Positions 25,590 through 37,450 of a stretch of DNA of 64,000 nt are shown here, piece after piece. A program made the translations under genes and the position numbers. Source of the stretch: Nematostella vectensis. Its lineage: Eukaryota; Cnidaria; Anthozoa; Actiniaria; Edwardsiidae. Location of the stretch: assembly GCF_932526225.1 (NCBI RefSeq), contig NC_064039.1:7687459-7751458 (forward strand), given 5' to 3'. Numbering within the stretch: position 1 is the first letter of the stretch; every line of letters starts with the position of its first letter. Under the pieces are notes generated by a model that saw only the letters and a program-made list of their open reading frames with translations, was not told the DNA's origin and made no database searches.

Positions 25590-26155
25590 AGTGGGACTAG
25601 CCGGGATCAGACGAAGACGAAGTTGGTGTTTTCAAGCTTTAACCGTATTTGCCCGAAGGACAGCGCACAATACTATAATATAAACTTTGCTACAGGGCTA
25701 GACTTGCTGTATTTATACGCTGGACCTGACAGCAATCCGGGTCAGTACGCAGCTCTTTCAAGCTGCATTTTGATTGGGCAAATGAACAATATCCGCACCT
25801 TGACACAAAGAACGGGAAGAATAGAGACAAAAGAACTCCTTTGTAGAACAAAGATAATAGGAGACAAAGCAGCTGCGTATTTACTCAGCAATCCATGTGG
25901 TGGTCCCACAGTGGTGGTCACACAATCCAAGAGGGAACGGGGAGAATTGGGTACGTTTAGCAAAATGAACCAATCATGAGAAAGAGTAAAGGCGTGGGAA
26001 ATCACAGGATTGGTCTCTTGTTCAAGCATATTTACAAAATAATCAAAGAAGTCAAGGTAACTCTAAAATAAAACTAATTTAACTTTACATGCACATGAAT
26101 ACAAAAAAATTCTCAATATACAAGTGAGAATAAACATTTTCGATGTCAAAACATC
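25590..26155 (+). other. Non-satellite insert, copy 2
   Basis: Near-identical second copy of 23,291-23,856. Differences I saw are two or three substitutions in the open frame (for example TTACAAG to TTTCAAG, and GCAATTTG to GCATTTTG) and AATAG inserted near the right edge. The 118-codon frame stays open. The copy arose with the surrounding satellite duplication, not by a second insertion. Confidence 0.8.
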
Positions 26156-28088
26156 TATTAACCCCTAATAGTCTACACCCTTTATTAACCCCTCGTCTAC
26201 CCCCTCTATTAACACATCGTTTACCCCCTCTATTAACCCCTCGTCTACCTCCTCTATTGACCCCTCGTCTACCCCCTCTATTAACACCTCGTCTATCCCC
26301 TCTATTAACCCCTTTGTTTACCCCCTCTATTAACCTCTCGTCTACCCCCTCTATTAACCCCTCGTCTACCCCCTTTATTAACCTCTCGTCTACCCCGCTC
26401 TATTAATCCCTCGTCTACCCCCTCTATTAACCCCTCGTTTACCCCCTCTATTAGCCCGCGTCTACCCCCTCTATTAACCCCTCGTCTATCCCCTCTATTA
26501 ACCCCTCGTCTATCCCCTCTATTAACCCCTCGTCTACCCCCCTCTATTAACCCCTCGTCTACCCTCTTTATTAACCCCTTGTCTATCCCCTCTATTAACC
26601 CCTCGTATATCCCCCTCTATTAACCCCTCGTCTACCCCCTCTATTAACCCCTCGTCTACCCCCTCTATTAACCCCTCGTCAACCCCCTCTTTTAACCCCT
26701 CGTCTACCCCCCTCTATTAACCCCTCGTCTACCCCCTTTATTAACCCCTCGTCTACCCCCTCTATTAACCCCTCTATTAAGCCCTCGTCTACCCCCTCTA
26801 TTAACCCCTCGTCACCCCCCTTTATTTACCCCTCGTCTTCCGCCTCTATTAAGCCCTTGTCTACCCCCTCTATGAACCCCTCGTCTACCCCCTCTATTAA
26901 CCCCTCGTTTACCCCCTCTATTAACCCCTCGCCTACCCCCTCTATTAACCCCTCGTTTACCCCCTCTATTAATCCGCGTCTAACCCGTCTATTAACCCCC
27001 GTCTACCCCCTTTATTAACCCCTCGTCTACCCCCTCTATTAACCCGCGTCTACCCCCTCTATTAACCCCTCGTGTACCCCCTTTATTAACCCCTCGTCTA
27101 CCCCCTCTATTAACCCCTCGTCTACCCCCTCTATTAACCTCTCGTCTACCCCCCTCTATTAACCCCTCGTCTCCCCCCTTTATTAACCTCTCGTCTACCC
27201 CACTATTAACCCCTTGTCTACCCCCTCTAGTAACCCCTCGTCTACCCCCTCTATTAACCCCTCGTCTACCCCCTCTATTAACCCCTCGTCTACCCTCTCT
27301 ATTAACCCCTCGTTTACCCCCTCTATTAACCCCGCGTCTGCCCCCTCTATTAACCCCTCGTCTATCCCCTCTGTTAACCCCTCGTCTACCCCATATATTA
27401 CCCTCGTCTACCCCCTCTATTAACCCATCGACTACCCCCTCTATTAACCCCGCGTCTACCCCATCAATTAACCCTCGTCTATCTTCTCTATTAACCCCTC
27501 GTCTACCACCTCTATTAACCCCTTATCCATCTCCTCTATTAACCACTCGTCTACCCCCTACATTAACCCCTCGTCTCCCCCCCTTTATTAACCTCTCGTC
27601 TACCCTCTTTATTAACCCCTCGTCTACCCCCTCTATTAACCCCCTCTTCAACCCCCTCTATTAACCCCTCGTCTACCCCCCTCTATTAACCCCTCGTCTA
27701 CCCCCTTTATTAACCCCTCGTCTACCCCCTCTATTAACCCCTCGTCTACCCCCTCTATTAACCACTCGTCTACCCCCTCTATTAACCCCTCGTCTCCCCC
27801 CTTTATTTACCCCTCGTCTCCCCCCTCTATTAACCCCTCTTCTACCCTTTCTATTAACCTCTCGTCTACCCCCTCTATTAACCCGTCGTTTACCCCCTCT
27901 ATTAACCCCTCGTCTACCCCCTCTATTAACCCCTCGTTTACCCCCTCTATTAACCCGCGTCTACCCCTCTATTAACCCTAGTCTACCCCTCTATTAACGC
28001 CTCGTCTACCTCCTCTATTAACCCTCGTGTACTCCCTCTATTGACCATTTGTATAAGATGTTATCGGCTCTTTTGTGTCACTTTGTCA

Positions 28089-28110
28089 TGGTTGATTGAT
28101 TGATTGATTG
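28089..28110 (+). repeat. (GATT)n tetranucleotide
   Basis: About five GATT/TGAT units between the satellite edge and the GPCR stop codon. Confidence 0.8.
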
Positions 28111-28116
28111 ACATAC

Positions 28117-30354
28117 TTATTCTACACTAATGGGATAGCTGGCAATATTCGTTAAGTTAACTGCTTTAGTTACACTTGCTTCTCTAACTCTTCCCCTAAC
28201 GTCATACAACCCACGCCTTCCACTCGGTACGTCACCAATATTGTCACATGATGCAATGATTGACAAGTTCGTCCATGACGTCCTACACCTGGGTTCTCTG
28301 GTCCTCTCTTGACGTCCCCGGAACACTTTGATAAAGATATCCTTAAATGCGTGCATAAAGTTCCTATTCAAGAGGATATAAAGAAACGGGTTGATGGCCG
28401 AGTGAGCGTGTGTTATCCAGAAAGCAACGAGGGGTACGTATGGTGGGAATCGCGCAAATTCCTCGTATCTGTAGTACACATAATAGTGCATTAAGTGAGC
28501 TGGGAACCAGCACGCCGCGAACACTATCACTACTATAATTAGCATTTTGACTGTGCACCGCTTATAGCGGTCAGCGGTGCGTCGATTTAACTGGGACGGG
28601 TTGCCGGGAATCTTTCTTAGCCAAAGTTTTCTGCAGATGACTATATAGAATATAGCTATGACAGTCAGCGGAAGAAGATAGAGTAGAACAACTGTCACTG
28701 TGTTGTAAATACGCATGATAGCAATGGTATCCACCAAACGACCGAATGAGACGATACAATGATAGGAGCCATTACTAAGCTTGTGCAACTGGTACATGTA
28801 CAAATACGGCGAGAGAAGGATGGCTGAACTAAGCCAGATTGCTGTGTTCGTTACGGAAATCCTTCTGATAACACTTGCGCGTCTGAAAGGGTACACAATC
28901 GCGAAAAACCTATCCAGAGAAATCACCATAAGGGTTATAACAGATGCAGCTATTGATAAACCAACGAAAAACTGCACCAGTTTGCAAAGTACATGACCAA
29001 TGAACCCGCCAAACCATCGGCTCTGTACGTACAAGTAGGCGATGGAGTACGGCATGGCGAAGAAGGTCATCATTAGATCCGCCACGGACATGTTCGCTAT
29101 CAGGTAGTTTGTGGTAGACTTCATGTAAGGCTTGGTTTTCACGATGTAAATGATGACAGTGTTTCCGGTGAGCGCGAGCACGAAGATAACAGAGTAGGCC
29201 GGGATCATACCTAGACGGATTGTGCTGAAGTCTGTGTTGCTAGGCAACGATCCATTTGAGGCGTTGCTAGGCAATGGTCTATTGGTTGCGTCTGGGAATG
29301 ATTCTACGGAGAGGGAATGTCGAATGAAACGTTATAATATTAAAGTCATAAAATAAAAAATTGGAACGTGTATACAGCATATTAACCACTTAATACAAAT
29401 TTCAGCCCAGTGATATTAAAGTTTATCTACATCTTTAAATGCATTTTTAATGTTTAATTTTTTGGGGGGAGTACGGCGACATCTCAGCCGAATTTCCAGC
29501 TACTGTGGCAAAGTGTAATCATGAGTAGCAATAAAACCCCTATAAAAGCAACAGAGACACGTATCGTTTGACGCTAAATTGCGAGATGTTACCAGGGCCG
29601 GGTTTCCAACGCTAACCTAGTGATGAACGCACTTTTTATCCAATCAAATGTCAAGAGTTAGCGCTAACTTGCTTTCTAGGAACCGTCCCCAGAGCTCCAG
29701 GGGCCTAATGTCTGCTTTATTTACCCCTGAAATGTTATTATGGTTGTTTTAGAACAGGCAAGGTTTTTATTTGATTGTGACATCAGATTCACAAAGCAAC
29801 AGTTTCATTCCCCGGGATTAGAAAATACGGGAAAATGCAAGCAAAGCCTGAAAAAATAGTATCATAACCCGTTACTCGAGAAATGTGTTATAGCTCTTTT
29901 TTCTTTTTGTTTTTTGCTGGGGTAATGTTTACATTACATGTCTTTTTTTTTTTGCTAGGGTAATGTTTAGGAAGACAAAAATCCAAATAAGCAGATAGGT
30001 TTAACGGTGCAGGTGACATATTCTTTACGACGTCTATTTTTCAACACAATGTCCTTTTACAAGAGGAGTTCCTTTAAACGTTTACTTCTAAAAATTCTAG
30101 ATGAATAACTTTCTACTTAGATATCATACCTGTGAGTTGCTGGCGGAAATATCTAAAGTAACTCTATATCAGAACCCTCTCCATATCATATTATTTCAAC
30201 AATTTTTGGGGGGAGGGGAGGGGGAAGGGGTAGGCCCTCTCTCGCCACCATTCGTATACAAAAACAATTCAAACAAAAAGAAAAATCAATTATTTTAGAT
30301 AACGTCATTTCTACCCGAATGATAGACTTACGTACCGTTGATGGAATCCATCAT
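28117..30354 (-). CDS. Peptide-receptor-type GPCR (2 coding exons, 401 aa)
   Basis: Exon 1 is 30336-30354 (19 coding bases, MMDSIN plus one base, donor AACG|GTACGTAAG). Exon 2 is 28117-29303, after the acceptor CCCTCTCCGTAG. The phase-1 junction gives GAA and an N-terminus with several N-glycosylation sequons. Class A landmarks (numbering from the exon-1 Met): N54 in TM1; LIANMSVAD with D82 in TM2; C113 and C189 for the disulfide; DRF at 137-139; W163; P218; CWFP at 271-274; and a canonical NPFLY at 311-315. The long basic tail has Ser/Thr sites. This pattern matches the NPY/tachykinin/neuropeptide FF/QRFP-like peptide-receptor branch as I know it; the ligand cannot be named. If exon 1 is wrong, exon 2 has no ATG before TM1 except ones that would shorten the N-terminus. 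The stop lies only about 70 bases from the 12-kb satellite. Confidence 0.87.
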
Positions 30355-31130
30355 GAGGAACATCCACTGCTAGCAAGACTTCAGCGCTGATAAAAACAAA
30401 AACTGCGATCTATTAGATCCTGTAGATCTCAGGCGGTGGGGGAAGTATCATAGGCTCGATACACGCAGCTGGACCGTGTGATAGTAAGGCATATCATTCG
30501 CCAATCCTTCTGTTTACAAAGAGCAGGCTTTAATCATCATGTAGACAAACAGGAAGAAATCTTCTATGTCAGTAACAATGCAAAAACTGCTACCTTCATC
30601 AATTCTTCCTGTATGTTATAAAAATGTATCGTTAAGTAGTTTATTTTTTTAGTAAAATCAGCATGTAAGGCCCTATTTGAAAATTTCGGCACGTTTTGAT
30701 ATTTGATCATTCTGCACTTAACGAGAAAATCATGTAACTTGGGGATTGCTCTTAAATTACTTCAATCAAACGAGCGCCCTAGACGATATGATTTGATGCT
30801 ATTTTCAAGAAACATTATAAATATAATTGCACGGGAGAAACATATCTCTAGCATCTCGGTTATCTTTTTCCCTTTTCTGTGTATTTTTTACATTTTACCA
30901 CATACCTAATAAATGATAAAACAAAAGAGACTTAATGAAAAGAATCGCTGGTGCGAACACGCCAGGTGATACAAAACAGCCCTATTACGTATTTGGGTGT
31001 GACTTTTATTCGAGGTTCTTTGGTTAAAAAATAGACAGTAGAAAATTATATTGTTTAATAAAGAGCCAAAATATGTATTCAACGTTCACAAAGGCTTATA
31101 TGCAGTGTCCAAAATCTCTATTCCTAACAG
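30355..31130. other. Upstream flank of the peptide GPCR, no other gene seen
   Basis: Presumed 5' UTR and promoter region of the minus-strand receptor. No convincing TATA element or further exon could be assigned by eye. Confidence 0.4.
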
Positions 31131-31133
31131 TTT

Positions 31134-31950
31134 GCAAAGGCTCGATAACTCACTACGCACAAAGGTTCATTATTTACGACCCGCAAAAGCCCATTCTTTA
31201 CGAGGCGCAAAGGCATTATTTACGGCGCAAAAAGACTCATTATTTACTGCGCGCAAAGGCTCATTATTCACAGCGCGCAAAGGCTCATTATTCACAGCGC
31301 GCAATGGCTCAATTTCATGGTGCGCAAAAGCTCACTATTATTCACAGTGGTGCACAAAAGCTCATTTTCCATGGCGCGCAAAGGCTCATTATTCACAGTA
31401 CGTAAAGGCTCATTTTTGCATGGTGCGCAAAGGCTCATTTTAAATAGTGCGCAAAGGCTCATTTTTCATAGTGCGTTAAGCCTCCTTTTTTACGGTGCGC
31501 AAAGGCTGATTATTCACGGCGCGCAAAGGCTCATTATTTACGGTGCGTAAAGATTCATTATTCCCGGTGCGCAAAGGCTTATTATTCACATTGCGCAAAG
31601 GCTCATTATTCCCGGTGCGCAAAGGCTTATTATTCACATTGCGCAAAGGCTCATTATTCCCGGTGCGCAAAGGCTCATTATTTACGGTGCGCAAAGGCTC
31701 ATTATTCCCGGTGCGCAAAGCCTCATTTTTCACGGTGCGAAAAGGCTCATTATTCACGGTGCCCAAAGGCTTATTATTCCCGGTGGGCAAAGGCTTATTA
31801 TTCACATTGCGCAAAGGCTCATTATTCCCGGTGCGCAGAGGCTCATTATTCACGGTGCGCAAAGGCTCATTAATCCCGGTGCGCAAAGGCTCATTATTCA
31901 CGGTGCGCAAAGGCTCATTATTCGCATTGCGCAGAGGCTTATTTTTTAGA
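31134..31950. repeat. 24-bp minisatellite (GGTGCGCAAAGGC unit)
   Basis: About 33 units, each GGTGCGCAAAGGC followed by TCATTATTCAC or TCATTATTCCC, with the left third more degenerate than the right. The period is 24 bases. Open frames on both strands (NNEPLRTV on minus, LFTVRKGS on plus) follow from the period being a multiple of three. Not coding. Confidence 0.95.
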
Positions 31951-32519
31951 AGGCCTTTTCACTCATGGAGCGTAAAGAAGGAGAAAATCAAAAAATATTT
32001 AAGCTTGTCGAGCCTGCCTTGTTTAGCGTGCTAAGACGTCGACACAAACAAAACCACATAGCACTTTGGCCACATTCAATCACGCATCAACTTTCCTGGG
32101 TTTTTCTTACAAGCCGGCTGTAAATCGACCTCTTGATTTTTCTATCATTTAATTAAGGGCAAATCATTTCTACCTCACTTTACATTAGCCAAAAGATCAA
32201 TCGTTTTAATTTTTTTCATTTAAATGTCATTTCCAATCAGCTTTTTTGTAACACACCAAACGCAAAAGAATAAAATAAAAATCTGAAATGTGCCGAATAA
32301 GTAAGTATTTTTGCTATAGAGAACGGCATCCAGCAATTTGACGCTGTCTTTTCTTTGCCTGTCTAAGACTTTTTAAAAGTTAAAACATGAAGACGCAATA
32401 CACAGGTATTAATTGCCCGAGCATACTCTTTTTCATCCGTGCAAGCTGATTCTCTTGTTATCTTATATTCAAATATTTTCTACACCTCCGATGCCTACTC
32501 CTACTCCTCAGATGCTCTT

Positions 32520-32705
32520 CAATTTTAGTAATACCCAATGAATTATTAGGAAGAGAATTACACAAATGATCAATAGCAATAGTATAAAAGGTTGTTATTA
32601 TGAATTTGACTAGGCATTTTAGAACGCATCACGACTAAAAAAAAGCAATATTTTTTTTTTTTTTGTTTTCTAAGCCTCGGCATGTTCTTAAAATTTGGTG
32701 AAATT
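32520..32705 (+). repeat. Dispersed repeat, copy 1 (partner at 58.5 kb)
   Basis: Shares CCCAATGAATTATTA, AGAGAATTACAC, AATGATCAATAG and a GCCTxGGCATG block with 58,540-58,700 in the same order and orientation. Old and diverged. No coding content. Confidence 0.6.
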
Positions 32706-32837
32706 TCAGGCTGGAAGTTCTTTTAAAAAGGTTCTTTTAGAAACATTTTCTTGAACCCTTTACATTTGGCCACGGAAAAGGCTTGTGATATGGGACCAAA
32801 AGCCATCTGCAAGGGCCGAGAATGTGAAGAATGTGTT

Positions 32838-32935
32838 TTTAGCGGAGCCGGCCGCGCGGAGCACCATAGGTTTAGATAAATTGTATATTATGGACTCAGT
32901 TTTTTTGGTCATCGCGCGGGTACCATGTGGGTCTC
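32838..32935 (+). repeat. Dispersed repeat, copy 1 (inverted partner at 48.4 kb)
   Basis: AGCGGAGCC, GCGCGGAGC, CCATAGGT and GGTCATCGCGCGG blocks occur in the same order, on the opposite strand, at 48,408-48,523. Confidence 0.6.
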
Positions 32936-35184
32936 TTGTCCGCACACTTTGCGATAATTTCGTAACACGTCTCTTCAGTAAACAAAAAACCAAAAAACTA
33001 CACTTTTACACTATCCGTGATTGCTAAATTCTTTATAAAACCCTGACAGTTCCTGTAAAAACTAATTTGATTTTTTTGTATTTTTTTTTCGTTTTCACTC
33101 ACGGGAACCCTGCGTCTGGGTATAAAACCCAGAAAAATCGACACACTAACACAATAATAGTATAAAAATGTACAAACGATAGACGGAAGGATTGAAAGAC
33201 AAACGATGAAATTGGAAGAAGGAGGTAAGTAAAACTTGTAAGACTATTATCTTTTCGTCGGAGCTATGAAAGTCCCTGTGTTGACATTTTTAAGCACACA
33301 ACACAAGCAACTTACTTGTTACAATTAAATACTTTTAAGTACTTAAAAGTACTTCAGTAACTTACTTACTTAAGTAAGCTTAAGTTAAGTTACACATTTG
33401 ATGAAGGGATGCTTTCTTAGTAAATATACCCAATTATTCAGCTAAGTCGTTCATCCATTAGCCCATAAAAAGGATAGGAAATTCGTGGTGTAATTGTCTG
33501 CAAGCAAACGACTCTCTTAATGAACACAGGGTTTTTTGTCTCGATCAAAGAAAATGTCATTTCTTTGCTTTTTAATATTTCCCTCCCGTATTTTTCACAT
33601 CCGAAGATAAGTAGAAATTTTGTGAGTTCTGTTTAATCTCTTAGTAATCAGGAAACGATCTTTTGTTTTGTTTTTAAACTTTCTTGAATTGAACTCGCCA
33701 GCTTACACCCTGGTACTAAAGCTGAATTTGTTCATTTGTTGGATTCTGACATGTTTGAAATGCATATAAGTTAAGTTTTTTTACTTATTTACCATCTGTC
33801 ATGAGAAAATAATTAGCCTCCATGATATAAATTGAAAATAGAAACAGAAGTGAAGAGAGATAAGCTCAAATAATGCTTTAAAAAATTACTCTAGCTTTCT
33901 TTTCTGAAAGATATTGAGAACTGGTTTTAGTGAATTTGAAGAAAATTTGTAATTTATAATGACTTTGATGTATTTATTGTCATCAAATAGTGGAGAAAAA
34001 AGATGCATACACACACTGGGACCTTGAGAGATCTTTTATTACCCAGAAATGCCTATATTTTACATTATTAGACATAAAAGCAACTTGAATACCACAGGTA
34101 TTCTGAACTGAAATCTAAAACTGAAATTCTGGACTGAAATCATCCCGTCTATTTTTACAGAGATCCCCCCCCCCTCCCTCCTTCGGGTTTTGTCTTTTGA
34201 TGTTCTCGCGAATCTCACAAGAGAAACTGCAAGCAAGCTGCCAGCTTAGAGGCATGATGTAAATAATGCATTTGTATTAATGCAGCTCAATGAAAATTAA
34301 CACAACCTTAGTTTAAAAAAGATAGATAATAATTTTACAAATGAAAACTTGTTTTAAAAAACTGAATCAGAATAATATAAAAAACTAAAGCAGTTCAAAA
34401 TTTTAAAAAAAGGAAGAGTTTCTTTTATTCACTCTTTGACAAGTGAGCTGACACAATATTGTGCCAACTTAGGCTAACTTAGGTTTTCTATCTTATGTTT
34501 TAACACACAAATAGCAGGCAACACCCCCTGATAATTTAGTATGGGGACCATCCAGGACTATTAGTCCAAAAAGCACACAAGTAAAGGTTAACAAAACTTT
34601 TAGAATTTTTACAATTTCTGCTAAAAAAAGACTTTTATACATTCACCTGGCAAATCCAATACACTACATTGTGTAATCTTCTGATATGCTTATATATAGA
34701 ATATATATTCGCACAAGACGACGTCTGTTAAACTAACACCAGAGGACATTCCTTAGATATTTGCACGTGCGCTTCTTTACTTAGTTATGTTAATAGCTAG
34801 ATGTAGTTATAAGTTAGGATTATTCAACGTGGTTTTAGGGTTGAATTCGGTGAGAAGTACTAAGATTTTGAAATACGGTTATCTCTATTAAAAAAGACCG
34901 CGTTATTACAATATTCTATATATATAGAATGTATGTTCTAGTTTCTGAAGAAAATAAAAGCATCCATTTTTGCTGTATTGGCTTCAATTTTCCTGAAAAC
35001 ATGACAGTATTTTCCTTTATACCGTGGGACTCGCTTGTCAAATTTCTTCTGAAAATGTTAATAACTTCTGCGATTATATTACTTGTCATCTTTATTATTG
35101 CAAATAATTATACCCATAAGAAGTGATTGGTCTTACTGCCATTTTCCATTTGCTGACAACGTTGTATGGCTACAATTTAATGTA

Positions 35185-35221
35185 TGCTGGCTACGCTTTT
35201 AGGCAGTGCCTAAATCTATAT
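35185..35221 (+). repeat. Dispersed TTTAGGCAGTGCCTAAA hairpin repeat, copy 1
   Basis: TGCTGGCTACGC, then the 17-bp near-perfect palindrome TTTAGGCAGTGCCTAAA, then TCTATATA. Near-identical sequence occurs at 39,289 (same strand) and 45,541 (opposite strand). Confidence 0.8.
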
Positions 35222-36439
35222 ATTATATATATAAATTTAGAATCGACATTTCTCCCCATTCAGAATGACTGTGTGTTTACTCAATTGGGACTGTGATAAG
35301 AATGGAAACAGAATTACTGAATGAAAGTTTCGTGCGCAACTCCGCACTTTGACAAAACGATTTTTTAAGCTTAACCGTTCGCTGATCAGTAAAACCCTTG
35401 TTCTCCCTTTTACAGCCTTTTGCCAATTTCATGTCGCAATTGAAAATGAATATATCACAATGAAAGCAGTATAATATTAGATTTAGATATTCTAGGTATA
35501 TTTGCCTGTCCATTTTTAGGTCAAAAAAGAACAGGACATTTGAAAACGGCGGTATTTAGGCAGACTTACCTTTCGAGTGGATGTCTTAAGATACTTTTCA
35601 ATGAGTCATTTGTGGACACTGTTTAAGTGAAAGTTCTCAAACACCTGTCCATTAGGGTACCTGGATATTAGCATGAGGGAAAGGGGGGCGTATTATCAGA
35701 CATATTGTCTTCGCCTAAGTGCTAAAAGGTGTCTCAAATATTTTGGCGCGTTTACATGCATTTAGCGTTTTATTTTTAGTTTTTAGATAAAAATTTATAA
35801 TCCGCTTTTGAGAAAGCATGTTATCCAAGGCCCGTGGCAATCTTGAAATGTAAAACAATGTCGACATTCAGATCAAGCTCAATTTTTACTGTATTTGTTA
35901 CTCATTTCTTACTAGTTAATTTTATCAACTTTCAACTGAAGGAAATCCAAAGCAAATAAACTAACGTTGTTTTCTACTGCAATTAATTCATTCAGTCATA
36001 ATTGAACAAAAATATCAAACGATACGAAATAACACATTCAATAAAATCGTCTTTTCTGCTGCATGGCATCGTTTTCCTTCGTATAAAGTGACGATGTGCG
36101 GCTTTTTTAGTTTTTTTATGGTAACTTCACAAATCGGTTCATTATTCGGAGTTTTAGCGGTGAATACTGTCCATTATTCTTAAGAAGTTCATTAGTTCTT
36201 AGTTCTTATGAAGTTCTAATCAAACAAGGAAAGCGGGTCGGAAACAAGGCACACTTCAGCCAAATTAGAGGGAAATTCGTGGTTTATTATCAGAATTTAG
36301 CCTAACAAACACTGTTCCTACTGCCCTGCCATGGGTCGATTGCTCATGAGCCTAAAACTAGCCGGGGAAAAACGACCAAGAAAGCAATAGAGGATATGAT
36401 TTTCTGTATTGGTTACAACTTACGTCGTCTAGTAGTAAA

Positions 36440-36905
36440 AAATACGGCCCCGGGGGGCTACTTCTTATATCCATCGGGTATCATCGTCGTATCTTTTAGG
36501 GTGAAAATTTGGTTACTTGGGTATCTTTTAGGGGTGAAAGTAACCAGATTTTTTTTACCTCGGTATCTTTTAGATTGTACTATAAAAGCCATCGCTCATC
36601 TAACTTGTAGCTCATGAAAGAGCGTTAAAACGTGCCAATCGGTGTTTTTAGATCACTAACCAGCGAAAAACAATCTGCTTGTTCAGCCTGCTTTTTCGAC
36701 CTCGAGAAATCTAGCACGTTCCGAGAAGAATCTTATGATTTTTTTCCATTAGATTCAGTTTAAAATAAACGTTTTTATTACAAATTATTAACGTTTGTTT
36801 GAGGTATCTTTGAGGGGGTAAATTCATGCCTTACCACGCCAACTAAAGTATCTTTTAGGGTTAAAATATCACCAGACCACGCCTACACGCCTATCTTTTA
36901 GGGTT
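36440..36905 (+). repeat. Degenerate tandem repeat with GTATCTTTTAGGG core
   Basis: The core GTATCTTTTAGGG (often followed by TGAAA or TTAAA) occurs about six or seven times, near 36,493, 36,522, 36,562, 36,803, 36,848 and 36,890. It is preceded by CCCCGGGGGGCTACTTC near 36,449. I recall similar CCCCGGGGGG-start repeats from anthozoan genomes; that link is from memory only. Confidence 0.6.
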
Positions 36906-37039
36906 GTTTTCAAAAACTCCAAAAAAGGCCGACATAGCTGCACCTCGGAAGGCTTAGTTTACTCCGCATTTCGTGCATTTTTTTTACTAAAGCATACATC
37001 GGCAAGACTGGTCGCAGACTAGGGTATAGACTTAGAAGC

Positions 37040-37450
37040 CATAGGGTGGATCAGGGGCTCATAAGTAGGGGCAATCATCTGTATTATTTAAATGTCACAG
37101 CGTTTCCCAGGATCAGGTTATTTTTAGACGCGCGCGCACAAATAGGCCAATCATCAGCTATGTTGACGTGAGGCTGCACGCGCAAATTGCAGTTAGGAAG
37201 AATATTATTTTATCCATCATCCGTCGGTTTTGTTTGTTTACCAAAATAATTGAAGCTAGAATTCAAAGTCGTAGGTAGAGTTGGATTCATATTAAAGAAG
37301 AGAGCAAGAAAAGTCAAAGTACCGAAGATAGCTTTTTGTCTTAGAATGCGCGTGCAGTTGAGCTCAGCCAAAACGTCAACACCAAGGTCGAATCTGATTG
37401 GCTCATCCGCGCGTTTAAAAATAGCCTGATCCTAGGCAACGCCGTGACAC
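37040..37450. mobile_element. Inverted-repeat element, complete copy
   Basis: The left end TGTCACAGCGTTTCCC followed by AGGATCAGG and TATTTTTAGACGCGCG mirrors the right end CGCGCGTTTAAAAATA, CCTGATCCTAGGCAACG, then CCGTGACA. The arms are roughly 45 bases and imperfect. The left half also matches 15,183-15,470. The shared sequence extends about 50 bases left of TGTCAC, so the true left boundary is uncertain, and I could not identify a target duplication. Confidence 0.65.

Larger units (their letters stand above)
22010..26155. repeat. Tandem segmental duplication of about 2.3 kb inside the array
   Basis: Satellite variants and the insert in the interval ending about 23,860 reappear in the same order about 2,300 bases later. 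For example, the GTGGGACTAGCCGGGATCAG start of the insert is at 23,291 and 25,590, and a variant AAACCCCTCGTCTACTCCCC is near 22,499 and 24,808. The offset is 2,299-2,309 bases. Copies are almost identical, so the event is recent compared with unit divergence. Exact boundaries are blurred by the satellite itself. Confidence 0.85.
16060..28046. repeat. 12-kb minisatellite, mainly 24-bp units
   Basis: Nearly uninterrupted tandem array whose plus-strand unit is CTCTATTAACCCC followed by TCGTCTACCCC, with frequent 25-bp variants carrying an extra C and 22-23-bp variants. There are roughly 450-500 units. The minus strand carries GGGG twice per unit. Variant units recur in blocks, giving higher-order structure. 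One block starting 'TACCCTTAACCCTCG' appears near 16,941, 17,322, 17,726, 18,034 and 19,184. Another marker, TTAGCCCCGCGCTCTATCCC, appears near 20,315, 21,307, 22,011, 23,980 and 24,321. The array contains a non-satellite insert present twice. Long open frames (SINPSSTP on plus, EGVDEGLI and GGRRGVNR on minus) are by-products of a unit length divisible by three. The array separates the convergent 3' ends of two genes. Confidence 0.97.
33000..37039. other. Gene-free region with small repeats
   Basis: No supported coding region. Contains the 20-bp palindrome ACTTTTAAGTACTTAAAAGT at 33,331-33,350, AT palindromes (TATATA runs) near 34,690, 34,920 and 35,215, and a dispersed hairpin repeat at 35,185. 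Confidence 0.5.

Noticed and set aside
16058-28000. Many open frames of 60-134 codons in the 12-kb array (SINPSSTP, EGVDEGLI and GGRRGVNR repeats)
   Set aside because: They exist because the unit length is a multiple of three. Frames break at every 25-bp variant, and no start, splice or expression context supports a protein.
28571-28996. Short frames antisense to or out of frame with the peptide GPCR
   Set aside because: Shadows of the receptor coding sequence without independent support.
31051-32034. Open frames up to 163 codons with RKGSLFTV and NNEPLRT repeats
   Set aside because: By-products of the 24-bp minisatellite; overlapping frames are open on both strands with no independent signal.
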